From: Anoplopoma fimbria
Taxonomy: Eukaryota; Chordata; Actinopteri; Perciformes; Anoplopomatidae
DNA: 64,000 nt
Assembly (NCBI RefSeq): GCF_027596085.1
Contig: NC_072449.1
Coordinates: 19,900,834-19,964,833, forward strand
Direction of reading: 5' to 3'
Shown: positions 15,704-51,354 of the stretch, one piece after another
Numbering within the stretch: position 1 is the stretch's first letter
Layout: each line of letters opens with the position of its first letter
Program-made: the position numbers and the translations under genes
Notes under the pieces: model-generated
Told to the model about the DNA's origin: nothing
Seen by the model: the letters and a program-made list of their open reading frames with translations, nothing else
Database searches by the model: none

Positions 15704-16194
15704 GACTCGGCGTCCTTAAACAGCTACGTGTCTAAACCGGTTCGTGCAGCATGCAGGAGGGAGGGTCACACGGGAAGGCGAGGCTGCTCGAGGGGGAGCG
15801 GGTTGTCCGTCAGCCCGGTGCTCGCATGTGTCTGTGGTCCTGATTCAATGCAACGACCCGTCCACTACATCTGACTGCGTGTCTGTTGTGGTCCCGGTCT
15901 TCAGTGAGGCTCCAGCACCACAGCTCTGTGAAGGCATTGTGGATGTAAGGCTAGTTTTGTTGGATGAATTATAATAACTTGCTAGTCTAGTTTATGTTGT
16001 TTATCCATCAGCATCTATTTACAGATGTGTTACACTCATATGCATCCACTCACAGCTACTAGTCTGTTGCAGTAGTTCATTTAAAATGACAAATGTATCG
16101 TGGTCCCTTTACGGGACATCCTGGTGGTCTCTGGTCTAATGGCGTGACTTCTTTAAGGTTTATATTGAGGGTGGTGAACAGATGTGTAGTCCGC

Positions 16195-17068
16195 TATCGC
16201 CCCCTACTGGTCGGGAGGAGGAACTACAGCCAAGGTGACTAAGTACATGTAAATTGATGTTTCTTTATACTTCTACTCCACTTCATTTCGGGGGCAAATA
16301 CTTATTTTTTTTAACTTAATTATTATGTATATAGCAGGATATAATTAGTGTTTTATTAGACTTTTCTTTGATTACTTCCTACTGATCGGGAGGAGGAACT
16401 ACAGCCAATGTGACTAAGTACAAGTACTTCAAATTTAAGATATTTCTACTTCACTTGAGTAACTTAATTTGATGCTTCTTTATACTTCTACTCCACTTCA
16501 TTTCGGGGGCAAATACTTCATTTTAAAAACGTAATTATTATGTATATAGCAGGATATAATTGGTGTTTTATTATAATTTTCTTTGATTACTTCCTACTGG
16601 TCGGGAGGAGGAACTACAGCCAAGGTGCCTATACATGTACTTCAAATTTAAGATATTTCTACTTCACTTGAGTCATTTAATTTGATGTTTCTTTATACTT
16701 CTACTCCACTTCATTTCGGGGGCAAATGCTTGGTTGGACTGTAGATGGACTGGTACATCGAGAGCTTTGCCTTGCGGCTCAGCTCCTTCTTCACCACAAC
16801 GGTCCGGTACAACGCCCGCATCACTGCTGCCGCTGCACCGAACCGCCTGTCCACCTCCCGGTACATTTTACCCTCACCCGTGAATAAGATCCCGAGATAC
16901 TTGAACTCCCTCGCTTGGGGCAGTGACTCACTCCCAACCCAGAGGCTGCAATCCACCGTTTTCCGGAAGAGAACCATACTCTACTTCATTTTAAAAACTT
17001 CATTATTATGTATATAGCAGGATATAATTAGTGTTTTATTAGAATTTTCTTTGATTACTTCCGTGTCT
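16195..17068. repeat. Three-copy tandem repeat array
   Basis: The motif TACTGGTCGGGAGGAGGAAC recurs at about 16204, 16379 (one change) and 16594, giving periods of 175 and 215 bp. Each is followed by AAGTAC/ACATG tracts, TATACTTCTACTCCACTTCA, GGGGGCAAAT and TATGTATATAGCAGGATATAAT. The ACTTCTACTCCACT part is typical of an abundant percomorph repeat. The third unit is split by a LINE fragment. Confidence 0.8.
16727..16982 (-). mobile_element. LINE reverse transcriptase fragment
   Basis: The - strand frame over 16711-16977 reads EFKYLGILFTGEGKMYREVD, then RRFGAAAAVMRALYRT and ELSRKAKLSMYQSIYSPT. This is the familiar 3' part of reverse transcriptase in fish non-LTR retrotransposons. It is a short, 5'- and 3'-truncated remnant inserted between GGGGGCAAAT and ACTTCATTTTAAAAAC of the third tandem unit. 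The exact LINE clade cannot be fixed from this piece. Confidence 0.75.
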
Positions 17069-17351
17069 AGAAATATTAGAAAAAAAGTAATGAATCCGAG
17101 TATATCAAGAGGTCTCAGATCAGCTTGACGCAATACAAATAATACAACCATTTCCCAGGTGTAGACTGAAAAGAAGAGCTATCATTTCTATTTTACTTTC
17201 AGTGTCAAAGTAATCTATCATCGACCTTTTGTCCACCTCCTTATCTGTGAAGATAGATTATAACTATCAGGACCAATCGATTACATGCCCTCGCCCAATC
17301 ACTTCATTAAACATTCTTACTGCTACTCAACGTCTGGTAATGGTTAACAAG

Positions 17352-17566
17352 TACAGTACCAGTCAAAAGTTTGGACACACCTTCTCATTCAATGGTTTTT
17401 CTTTCTTTCTTTTGTAATTTTTTTCTACATTGTAGATTAATATTGAAGACATCCAAACTATGAAGGAACACATATGGAATGATGTGGTAAACAAACAAAT
17501 GCTCAACAAACCAGAATATGTTTTATATTTGAGATTCTTCAAAGTAGTTCAATGAGAAGGTGTGTA
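17352..17566. mobile_element. Tc1/mariner-type MITE, truncated copy
   Basis: Nearly identical to the element at 12685-12914, starting TACAGTACCAGTCAAAAGTT. It includes the internal GACATCCAAACTATGAAGGA tract and ends in the second inverted repeat at TTCAATGAGAAGGTGTGT, where the last ~20 bp are lost. It has a short TTTCTTTCTTTTG insertion compared with copy 1. Confidence 0.78.
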
Positions 17567-17974
17567 TACATGAAAGATCTGCAGCAGAAACTATGTTTCA
17601 AATAAACTTGTTTTTCCTTACATGATTGCACCACCCTCCAAATCATTGCACCACCCTCCTGTCTATTCTTTTTTACTTCATCTGTCCCTGCTGTTATTTC
17701 TACATTGAAATAGGTGCAAAATAAGTCATAATCCTGGCATGTTCCATGGTGGCCAATAAATCTTTTTGTTCCCTGGTTTAGTTTGCAGGATATTTGATTT
17801 GATGCATCGATACACTGGGCGTGTCTTTGAAATACATCAGAACACAGTGTGACTACATTCTTGTGGTTGAATCAGCTCCGGACAGAACAAAACATGTCAT
17901 GTGACCTGTGTTTCTATCCCGCCACATTTTCGTCCGGAACTAAATGAACGGAAAAGGAAGCTGACGTTCGAAGT

Positions 17975-18075
17975 GTTGTGATTGGTCCTCGCGTATAAAC
18001 TCCCGCGTTCTCTCGCTCCTGATTGGTCCAAACGCCCGTCCGTCTCTGCGTCACAGCGGTGACGTCTTCCGTACA
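17975..18075 (+). promoter_or_regulatory. rrm1 promoter with paired CCAAT boxes and CRE
   Basis: Two reverse CCAAT boxes, GATTGGTCC, lie at 17980-17988 and 18021-18029, 41 bp apart. A CRE/ATF-like GTGACGTC follows at about 18059-18066. GTATAAAC at about 17993 is TATA-like, and GC-rich stretches (CCCGCG) lie between. Paired inverted CCAAT boxes bound by NF-Y are typical of cell-cycle genes, which fits rrm1. The coding start is about 200 bp downstream. Confidence 0.6.
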
Positions 18076-18238
18076 AATACAGCGTTAGCGGGACTTTGAG
18101 AAGTCAGCCGCACTTTCCTCTGAGTCCGGACGCAGTTCTGGTCTTTCTGCACATTTTTGACACCGAGAAGAAGTTGACCACAGCTGCTGGTTTCTTTTGT
18201 TTTTCCTCAGGACAAGAGACACATCACACTTTGGCAGC

Positions 18239-21200
18239 ATGCACGTGCTCAAGCGAGGTGAGTAGTTTGCATGTTGTGATCAGGCCTCAGTTAGCTCCAT
18301 GCTATCACTGATAATAATCAAGTTACAGCGAGTTAACCCCTGCTCCTGTCTGACTGATGATGTGATGTAACACACAGGCTACAGGTACACGCCATGCATG
18401 GGTCTGCTGGTTCACTTATTCAGGCTGGTTGTTAACCAGTCCACCAGAGCAGGCTGCAGCCTCACTGTCAGTGTGTCTCTCTAACTAACAAACAGTCAGG
18501 TTAACACGGACGTCGTTGTAGAAAAGGTCTAAATAATCACCAGCTGGCTGTACAAACTATCGTTGACTGACTAGATGAGGGGCGTCCGAGCCTCTGGCCT
18601 CAGGTGTCTGTTTGTCTCGAGCCTTTGTCATGGTTGGCGCCAAAATGTAACCTTCACGTTACATAGGACAACCTGACTGTCAGTGAGGAGCTCCAGACTA
18701 GTTGGAGGAAATGTTAGTTAAGTATTTAAAAAAACCACTGTTGACTGAAACATGTGTAAACTAAAATGTATTTGGAGACCCCAATACTGTACAATACTCT
18801 GTTGGAGTGGAATGTAACTAAGTGCATTTCCTCATCACAGTACTTGAATACAATTTTCTAATACTTGTACATTACTTGAGTATTTCTATTTTAAGTTAAG
18901 TACTACATTTTGAAGGTAAATACCATACTTGTTACTCCACTAAATGTATTTGTTAAGGTCAGTGGTTTTGCAGATTTAGATGAATACAAAATATACATTG
19001 ACTAATAAACTAAAGGTTGGGCTACCCGGAAGTATACAAAGTAATGAGAGTAAGTAATTTACATCAGCCATGTTTACCAGCTGAAACATTAATGCATCTG
19101 AAACTGTCTATTCTGCATAATGAGTTTTATTTTTTACTTTTGGTACTTAAGGTATATTAATTAATACCTTCAATATACTTTAATGCAGTACTTCTACTTG
19201 AAACATATTTCTTTTTACAATTTAGTATATAGTAAAGTTACTTTTATACTTTGATTAACTTAACCATTGATTAATAGTTAAATACCTGGAGGAATCACAT
19301 TGTAATATTTGTATGAACAATGATTTTTGGAGTTATTTTTATCAAATGTATACTTCAGTTTAAAATAATCAATTAGCATTTATTTCTACACAAAATAATC
19401 CATCTGTGTGGCTTGGGAAATATTCAAAGGAAGTTAAATCAAACCGATGCAAAAATGAACTTATTATTTTTTTGTTAAACAATGTTGACAAAATGACAAA
19501 TATCTTAAGCATCCAGTTTGACACTAGCAGCCCAGGACCTGACTGGATTTATCTGATTGATACTTACTGAGGCAGCTAATAGTTTCGTCTTTACTGTTAA
19601 TTGATTGTATATTTTTCTGACTTTCAACTTTGGATAGTGTTGATTCGTGTTAACTGAGATGTATTTTTGTTTGTTTTTTCAGATGGACGCCAGGAGCGTG
19701 TCATGTTCGATAAAATCACCTCTCGCATCCAGAAGTTGTGCTATGGACTCAACTGTGACTTTGTGGATCCGGCCCAGATCACCATGAAGGTGATCCAGGG
19801 TTTGTACAACGGCGTCACCACCGTGGAGCTCGACACGCTCGCCGCAGAAATCGCCGCCACTCTCACAACTAAGCATCCCGACTACGCCATCCTCGCCGCA
19901 CGGATCGCTGTCTCAAACCTGCACAAGCAGACGAAGAAGGTGTTCAGCGACGTGATGGAGGATCTGTACAACTACGTCAACCCCTTAAATCAGCGCCACT
20001 CTCCCATGGTCTCCAAGGCGACGCTCAAAATCATTCTCGACAACAAAGACCGCCTCAACTCCGCCATCATTTTCGACAGAGATTTCTCCTACAACTTCTT
20101 CGGCTTCAAGACTCTGGAGCGGTCCTACCTGCTGAAGATCAACGGCAAAGTGGCTGAGCGGCCGCAGCACATGCTCATGAGGGTTTCCGTCGGGATCCAC
20201 GAAACGGACATCGACGCCGCCATCGAGACCTACAACCTGCTGTCGGAGAAGTGGTTCACCCACGCCTCTCCTACGCTCTTCAATGCAGGGACCAATAGGC
20301 CACAGCTGTCCAGCTGTTTCCTGCTCGCCATGAAAGACGACAGCATCGAAGGCATTTACGACACCTTGAAGCAATGCGCCCTCATCTCCAAATCGGCTGG
20401 AGGAATCGGTGTGGCCGTCAGCTGCATCAGATCAACAGGGAGCTACATCGCCGGCACCAACGGCAACTCCAACGGGCTCGTGCCCATGCTGAGAGTCTAC
20501 AACAACACGGCCCGTTATGTCGACCAGGGCGGGAACAAGAGACCCGGGGCCTTCGCCATGTACCTGGAGCCCTGGCACTTTGATGTGTTTGACTTCCTGG
20601 AGCTGAAGAAGAACACTGGGAAGGAGGAGCAGAGAGCCAGAGACCTTTTCTATGCCCTGTGGATCCCCGACCTGTTCATGAGGAGGGTGGAGAGCAACCA
20701 AGACTGGTCCCTGATGTGTCCCAGCGAGTGCCCCGGGCTGGACGAGTGCTGGGGGGAGGAGTTTGAGAAGCTCTACACCTCCTTTGAGAAGGAGGGGAAG
20801 GTCAAACGCGTGGTGAAGGCTCAGCAGCTGTGGCACGCCATTATCGAGTCCCAGACAGAATCTGGTACGCCGTACATGCTGTACAAAGACGCCTGCAACA
20901 GGAAGAGCAACCACCAGAACCTGGGCTGCATCAAGTCCAGCAACCTCTGCACAGAAATCGTTGAATACACGAGCCACGACGAGGTAGCGGTCTGCAATCT
21001 GGCCTCCATCGCGCTCAACATGTACGTCACCCCCGAGCAGACTTTTGACTTTAAAAAACTAGAGGCCGTGACCAAAGTCATCGTCAAGAACTTGAACAAG
21101 ATCATTGAAATAAACTTCTATCCCGTGCCTGAAGCGGAGAAGTCAAACAAGCGTCACAGGCCGATAGGAATCGGTGTACAAGGTTTGGCCGACGCCTTCA

Positions 21201-22295
21201 TCCTCATGCGTTACCCGTTTGAAAGCCCCGAAGCTCAGCTGCTGAACATTCAGATCTTTGAGACCATCTACTACGCCGCCCTGGAGGCGAGCTGCGAGCT
21301 GGCCGCCGAGCTCGGCCCCTACGAGACGTACGAAGGCTCTCCTGTCAGCAAGGGCATCCTGCAGTACGACATGTGGGAGAAGACGCCCACCGACCTGCTG
21401 GACTGGAAGCTGCTGAAGGAGAAGATCGCCAAGCACGGCGTGAGGAACAGCCTGCTGCTGGCCCCGATGCCCACCGCCTCCACCGCACAGATCCTGGGCA
21501 ACAACGAGTCCATCGAGCCCTACACCAGCAACATCTACACCCGCAGGGTGCTCTCCGGAGAGTTCCAGATCGTCAACCCCCATCTGCTCAAAGACCTGAC
21601 GGAGAGAGGGCTGTGGAGCGAGGAGATGAAGAACCAGCTGATCGGTCACAGCGGGTCCATTCAGGTAATCCAGATCACATCCGGGTCGCCCGTCATAGGA
21701 AGCGTTAATGTGTGCTTTAGTTTGGTGTTTTTGCTTTAAAAATGTTGCACATAATCAATAATTAAACAGATCCTGGGTCAGGTGACAGGTTCAACTCTGG
21801 TGTAACTGTTAAATGATTTTATTCAACAGGACATTGATGAGATTCCAGTTGATCTGAAGCGGCTGTATAAAACCGTTTGGGAAATCTCCCAGAAGACAAT
21901 ACTCAAGATGGCGGCCGACCGCGGCGCCTTCATCGACCAGAGCCAGTCGCTGAACATCCACATCGCAGAGCCGAACTACGGAAAGCTAACCAGCATGCAC
22001 TTCTACGGCTGGAAACAAGTAAGTGAGACCATGATATAAAAGAAATTACTACTATAAATGCAACAAGATGTGATGGGCTCACCTCTTCCTCTCACCACAG
22101 GGTCTGAAGACGGGGATGTACTACCTGAGGACGAAGCCTGCCGCTAACCCCATCCAGTTCACCCTGAACAAGGAGAAGCTGAAGGAGGCGGAGCAGCCGG
22201 TCAAGGTCACAGAGGAGAAGATCAAGGAGCTTAACATTGCTGCCATGGTGTGTTCTCTGGAGAACCGGGACGATTGTCTGATGTGTGGATCGTAG
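18239..22295 (+). CDS. rrm1: Ribonucleotide reductase large subunit M1 (4 exons)
   Basis: Catalytic alpha subunit of class Ia ribonucleotide reductase; reduces ribonucleoside diphosphates for DNA synthesis, with RRM2/p53R2, in the cytosol. Exons: 18239-18257, 19683-21664, 21830-22018 and 22101-22295; 794 aa (human 792); phases 1, 0, 0. Residues 1-92 form the ATP-cone activity site ([20 protein letters not shown]). Catalytic positions match human numbering exactly: Cys218 (PQLSSCF), Asn427/Cys429/Glu431 (SNLCTE) and Cys444 (VAVCNLAS). [20 protein letters not shown] and [20 protein letters not shown] are family signatures. The C-terminal redox CXXC is present (DDCLMCGS). Exon 2 alone encodes residues 7-667, whereas mammalian RRM1 is cut into about 19 exons; extensive intron loss is inferred. 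All active-site residues and the intact frame argue for a functional gene, not a retrocopy. CCAAT and CRE elements upstream suggest cell-cycle control. Confidence 0.97.
18258..19682 (+). other. rrm1: rrm1 intron 1
   Basis: GTGAGT donor after codon 6 (MHVLKR) and TTTTTTCAG acceptor at 19682. Contains an interspersed repeat of the 'ACTTGAGTA...TTACTCCACTA' type at about 18783-19023; nothing else recognised. Confidence 0.8.
18783..19023. repeat. TTACTCCACTA-type interspersed repeat
   Basis: Contains GTACATTACTTGAGTATTTC and GTTACTCCACTAAATGTATT, hallmarks of a repeat widespread in percomorph fish. The last ~93 bp (18931-19023) recur almost unchanged at 22798-22893 downstream of rrm1, apart from a 3-base difference. 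Confidence 0.65.
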
Positions 22296-22797
22296 ACGTG
22301 TCCTCTCTCCACTCCCAAATCACTCCCATTTGCTGAGGCTTCAGGTCGTGCAAATGCAGCCGCTTTGTATTGATCGTGGAGCCTGATGTTATTTAAGTGC
22401 ATTCATAACTGAATTCAATTTATTAGTGTTCTGCTGATGTCAAATATATGACATCAAGGTCTCACTAAATGTATTTCATGTTGCTAATAACTTTAATAGC
22501 ACATAAAACTTTTTTGCAAGTTTTGCTGTTTGTGAAATCTTTTGGGGGGAGAAGAGTTTTTGGTGACAAAAGCTAGAGTTGAAGCTTATGATTTCTGTTA
22601 TCAATGAATTGGTTTATTGACAAAACAGTTGTGGATGCTAATGCCCTGAACTGCAAGACCCAGGTTTGATTCCTGGCAGGCTGAACTGCAATTCCTCTAC
22701 TCTCTTCCTCCACATTTCCTGTCTCTCCACTGTCGAAGGCATTTAATATGCAGTAGGAAATCTTGAATGACAAAGTGAGAATGGTGGGCTAAAAAGG

Positions 22798-22893
22798 TTG
22801 TTACTCCACTAAATGTATTTAAGGTCAGTGGTTTTGCAGATTTAGATGAATACAAAATATACATTGACTAATAAACTAAAGGTTGGGCTACCT
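22798..22893. repeat. Second copy of the rrm1 intron 1 segment
   Basis: GTTACTCCACTAAATGTATT, TTTGCAGATTTAGATGAATAC and AAGGTTGGGCTACC match 18931-19023 almost base for base; GTT is lacking after GTATTT. It contains an AATAAA (22870-22875) that could serve rrm1. The two copies flank the main rrm1 coding exons in the same orientation. Confidence 0.8.
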
Positions 22894-24038
22894 ATGTTTT
22901 AGGTTCCAAATCACTATCAGCAGAAAATCTTATTAATCAAGATGTTTATTGAGCTTAAATTTCTATTCTGTTTTGGGGTAAATATCTAAAAGCAATTTTA
23001 AGACCTCACCTTAGGTTCTGTAAACTTGTGCTTTTCCAGATGCTTTGTACAAAAAACAATGTTTACATAAGTTGATAATAAACATTTTCAACCTTAGTTT
23101 TGTTCCAGTGGTGTAACTTAAGGAGGGAACATTGTCTTTTAAAAAAAACAGACCATGTTGATAATTATTTTTAATATATTTTTTATAAAATAATGAAAAC
23201 ATAATTTACACTTTTAAATGTACAAGTTATTACAACCCAAAGAAAACCAAAGTCCAACCGAAACGTTTCGTCCTTGCATCTCGTAGCCCTGCCCTGTGCA
23301 GAAAGCACCGACGCACAAACGGGAAAAGATGCCAGAAAATAGAAAAACAATGAGGAATCATACAAATCAGTTTTGTACAGAGATCAGAAGTAAATCAGAA
23401 TACACAAATAAAAACACAGTACCCTCTCATCTCTCAACAGTGGGAATGTGTTTAAAAAATAAATTATCAAAATATTTAACATCTAAAAAACAAACCTAGT
23501 TATACAATATTACCATTAACCATGATGCATTATTGATTTGTTCAACAAGGGACCGTTGTATATGCTATAAATAGCTTAAAATTATACATAACATTAACAA
23601 ACTTTATAAAAAAAAAGAAAAGAAACCTTGCCCCCTTTTTTTTTTTACATAAGCACAGTAAAGACACTTGCAGATACTTAAATCACAGCTACACCTGCAA
23701 AGCTGCATGAATGAAGGACTTCCTAAGGAGGAGTGTGTCACTTTAAGTAAAAATGCCCAAAGGAAATAAAAAGGAGCTTTTTTTGAGGAGAATGTGATCA
23801 CCATTACAACCTGAATGTGGTAAAAGGAGCATTTCTGAAACAAACAAAATGGTCCAAATAGGTAGAAACGTTACTGGTTTCAAAGTTACACAGCCTGACT
23901 TGAACCTGTATAACTGGAGTAATAGAGGAGGTTGGAAACATGAAAGCAGGAGGAAATGGCAGTTTTCTGTTCAGCTCAGAGTCGGACTACAACACTTGTT
24001 GCCTCTTGTGTCAGTGAAAGAAAAGTACTTTTTGATAG

Positions 24039-24347
24039 TAGGAGTGGGCGATATCGATAAAATCATGTCATGGCATATATCATTTTATATAAAAGATATC
24101 AATAAAGTCGACTTTAAGGAAAATAAATTGAAAAACAAATGTCTAATCCAGCAAATTAAACACTTATAAATCAATGTATTCAATTATAAAAAAAAAACCA
24201 ATATTGCCATTAAAAGGTCAGATTTGCAGCTTTGCCTAAAATGACTTCATACACCGATAAATATTAAAGGGATGAATACAATGGTGTAAACTGTACGCTG
24301 CAGACATTTAATCTACATGGTCTCAGACTACACATCGCCCACTCCTA
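24039..24347. mobile_element. 309-bp MITE with 14-bp inverted repeats
   Basis: Starts TAGGAGTGGGCGAT and ends with the exact inverse, ATCGCCCACTCCTA. The interior is AT-rich and noncoding (ATATCGATAAAATCATGTCA). Termini of the form TAGGGGTGGGCGAT are known from hAT-like fish MITEs. Flanks (TTTGATAG / ACTGATGG) show at best a degenerate 8-bp target duplication. Confidence 0.7.
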
Positions 24348-24984
24348 ACTGATGGTTTAGTGTCATTTAACAGCATCTTGAGGAACCTGAGAGAGTTAGG
24401 ATTTAAAGTTCAACAGTTCCAGTCAGACCAGGGAAGAAGAAACCTCATGACGAGGGAGAAGTGTCTGTCCTACAGGGCAGAGCAGGAGATCATCGTTTTA
24501 GTACAAGTTTATCAGCGATATCTAAACGGACACAGGAAGATTAAGAGTCATCCTCTGCAGGGATGTAATTGTTCAGTACCAACGTCCAAAAAAAACACTC
24601 ATTATTTCTGTATGAAAAATAGATATAGTAAGACAATATCACTAAGCAAGCTAGCGGTATAAATAGTGTCTTGTGTTTGTTTGGGTTATCACAGAACACA
24701 GGGACGAATCCTCTCACACACACACACACAGACTGGTTCTGATATGAAGGAGCTTCAGCGTAGTCAAGTGAGTGTCATGTACAGAAGATGTTTTCTAAAA
24801 GCACAGCTTCTTTTTGATTAGTATGCAAAGTAGACGTAATTTAAGAATAATTTGACAATTGACGTTTGCAGAGGCTGAAATTGCCAATCAGGTCACAGAA
24901 TTTGGTGTAAAACCAGGACCAAGTCCTGCAAGTTACTAGTCTCCAAAAATAGTCCCTCAAATGATGAACTTTCCTTTTTAAAAC

Positions 24985-25150
24985 TCAATTTAAAATTAGA
25001 GATAACATGTTAATTTAGTGAGCTTAAGAGGTGCTGGTAGGCAGTTTTTTCAGTTGTTTTCACCTGCTTCCAGTTTTCATGCGAAGCTGATAACTGTTTT
25101 TACTATTTAGCTTATATTTAACTAAAAGTCTCCGCCTTTAAGCAAATACA
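24985..25150. repeat. AGCTTAGC-type interspersed repeat, inverse copy
   Basis: AAATTAGAGATAACATGTTA followed by GAGCTTAAGAGGTGCTGGTA and later GCGAAGCTGATAACTG is the reverse complement form of the repeat seen at 26523-26760. A third, diverged copy lies at about 30890-31045. Abundant family in percomorph fish; class uncertain. Confidence 0.5.
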
Positions 25151-25894
25151 AAATGTCAAACTACTGCTTTAAATATAAGAAAAAAGAGCATTTCTAAGAC
25201 GTACTGTGATAACGACTCAATGTTAAAACAATTATCCGGCACATTAAGATCTGAGATGATACAGCACTGCTGAAAACAGTGAAAATGTAATTCAAAACAA
25301 TGCACTACCTTAGAGATATGATACTATTAACATCACTGAGCTGCATGACATCGACCATTATCACTCGCTCCACGCGCTGATGACTTGTTTCACATCGAAA
25401 GGGCCACAGGTTCATCCATGTAAACGGAGGAAAGAGGAATATGGCGACCCACAAGTGTTCATATTACAGTAAACTGGTTTGTTCATCACTTAAAAACATC
25501 CTATAACAGACCGTCACATTCAATCTCACAAACTCACACCAAAGGGAAATAAAATGCATTTTGCATTGAGCACAAAACACCGCTGTGCCATAATGCTTCA
25601 GAGTACCATCAGCTACACACACACGCACACACACACACACACCTCTTTAGTACGACAATATCAGTACAATATAGGTAATATTGATACATGAGAATTGTAC
25701 CTCACAGGCATCTATCTACAGTACAATGTCTGTAGAACTTCCATTACTCCTAGTGCATTCTGGGAGATGCAGTCTGTAATGAGTCTTTTTTTTGGCTGAT
25801 TCGCTGCAGGAACAGTATTAGGCCTCTCCAGGTGATGTAGTGTTCTCTAAAACAGTTTCCTCTCCTACTTGCTCCTCTGGCATAGTAGTATATG

Positions 25895-25896
<2 letters not shown>

Positions 25897-25944
<48 letters not shown>
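25897..25944. repeat. (TA)n microsatellite
   Basis: About 24 uninterrupted AT dinucleotides in the sipa1l3 3' region. Confidence 0.95.
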
Positions 25945-25946
<2 letters not shown>

Positions 25947-26227
25947 CAGTATATAACACTTTTGACTTCAGTCTATAAAAATAAACAGAGATTAGAGAGG
26001 GAGGGTCTCTGCTCTGTGTGCAGGCTGGGTGAGTCTTCCAGGGAGTGTTGCATTTTAAAGATCAATTGTCTTATTTTTTGCTCTCTCTACAGTTTAAGGC
26101 AGTCCATTGGGAGCTGAGTGAGGTGACATCATTATGACCTCTGCCACCGCTGCGCGTGCAAGGAACCATGGGTACTCTCCCCGTCGCCCTTCCTCTGTGG
26201 CCTGAATCTCTTCTTCTTCTGCAGGTT

Positions 26228-50877
<24,650 letters not shown>

Positions 50878-51118
50878 GGCACCCCAGGAGAGCTCAGGGC
50901 AGGGAGGCAGGAGGCTGGCATCCCATGTCAGGAGGGGTGCTGGGAAACAGGAAGAGGAGGGGCCCCACACACACTCTGCTGACGCTGCTACGGCCTCCAG
51001 CTCCCAAAAACATCGCTTTTAACTGGCAGGGTGGGAAAGATTTCACTGGTCCATTGAGGACCAGTTTGAGTCAGGGCCGGTCGTCTTCTTCTCTGACTAT
51101 TTTCAGTCTAATGCAGAT
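50878..51118 (-). other. sipa1l3: 5' UTR part of sipa1l3 first coding exon
   Basis: Upstream of the ATG at 50877 the - strand has a strong acceptor, TTCTGTTCTCAG, ending at 51119, so this exon probably starts at 51118 and carries 241 nt of 5' UTR. An in-frame upstream Met (50970, MWGPSSS) exists, but the human protein starts at the position matching 50877. Confidence 0.55.
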
Positions 51119-51284
51119 CTGAGAACAGAAGGAAAAAAACCAATAATTTCAGTAAACCAGCTTCAGATAATCAGCATCTTTTAAATCAAAGAGCTTGTGT
51201 GACCCACATTTTCTCCACAGGCACAAAGTGAGCGCTGAATGTAGAAAAAGAGCGAGTCACTCAACTGTAAAACAATGTAAGACT

Positions 51285-51285
<1 letters not shown>

Positions 51286-51348
<63 letters not shown>
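51286..51348. repeat. (GA)n microsatellite
   Basis: About 30 GA units just upstream of the first sipa1l3 coding exon. Confidence 0.95.

Positions 51349-51354
<6 letters not shown>

Larger units (their letters stand above)
15704..18060. other. qpctl-rrm1 spacer, repeat-rich
   Basis: Head-to-head spacer between qpctl and rrm1. The first 200 bp are GC- and CpG-rich and probably hold the qpctl promoter. From 16195 the sequence is mainly repeats: a partial tandem array with a LINE fragment inside (16195-17068) and a Tc1-type MITE (17352-17566). No host gene found. Confidence 0.6.
22296..26227. other. Convergent rrm1 / sipa1l3 3' flanks
   Basis: No coding sequence. The rrm1 3' UTR lies at the left, but its end is unclear. 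The first canonical AATAAA hexamers are at 22870 (inside a repeat) and about 23088. The right part is the probable sipa1l3 3' UTR on the - strand, perhaps 3 kb long; TTTATT at 22945-22950 is one candidate signal. Repeats at 24039-24347 and about 24985-25150 and a TA microsatellite at 25897-25944 interrupt it. Confidence 0.5.

Noticed and set aside
18096..18311. 71-codon frame over rrm1 exon 1
   Set aside because: Starts with TTG and runs into intron 1; it is 5' UTR read in another frame. The ATG at 18239 gives the conserved rrm1 N-terminus.
19683..21664. rrm1 as a processed retrocopy
   Set aside because: It keeps three introns at plausible ancestral positions, a matching promoter, an intact frame and all catalytic residues.
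50878..50970. Upstream in-frame Met of sipa1l3 at 50970 as the start
   Set aside because: The peptide between has no resemblance to the family, whereas MNSYRDR at 50877 matches the usual start region.
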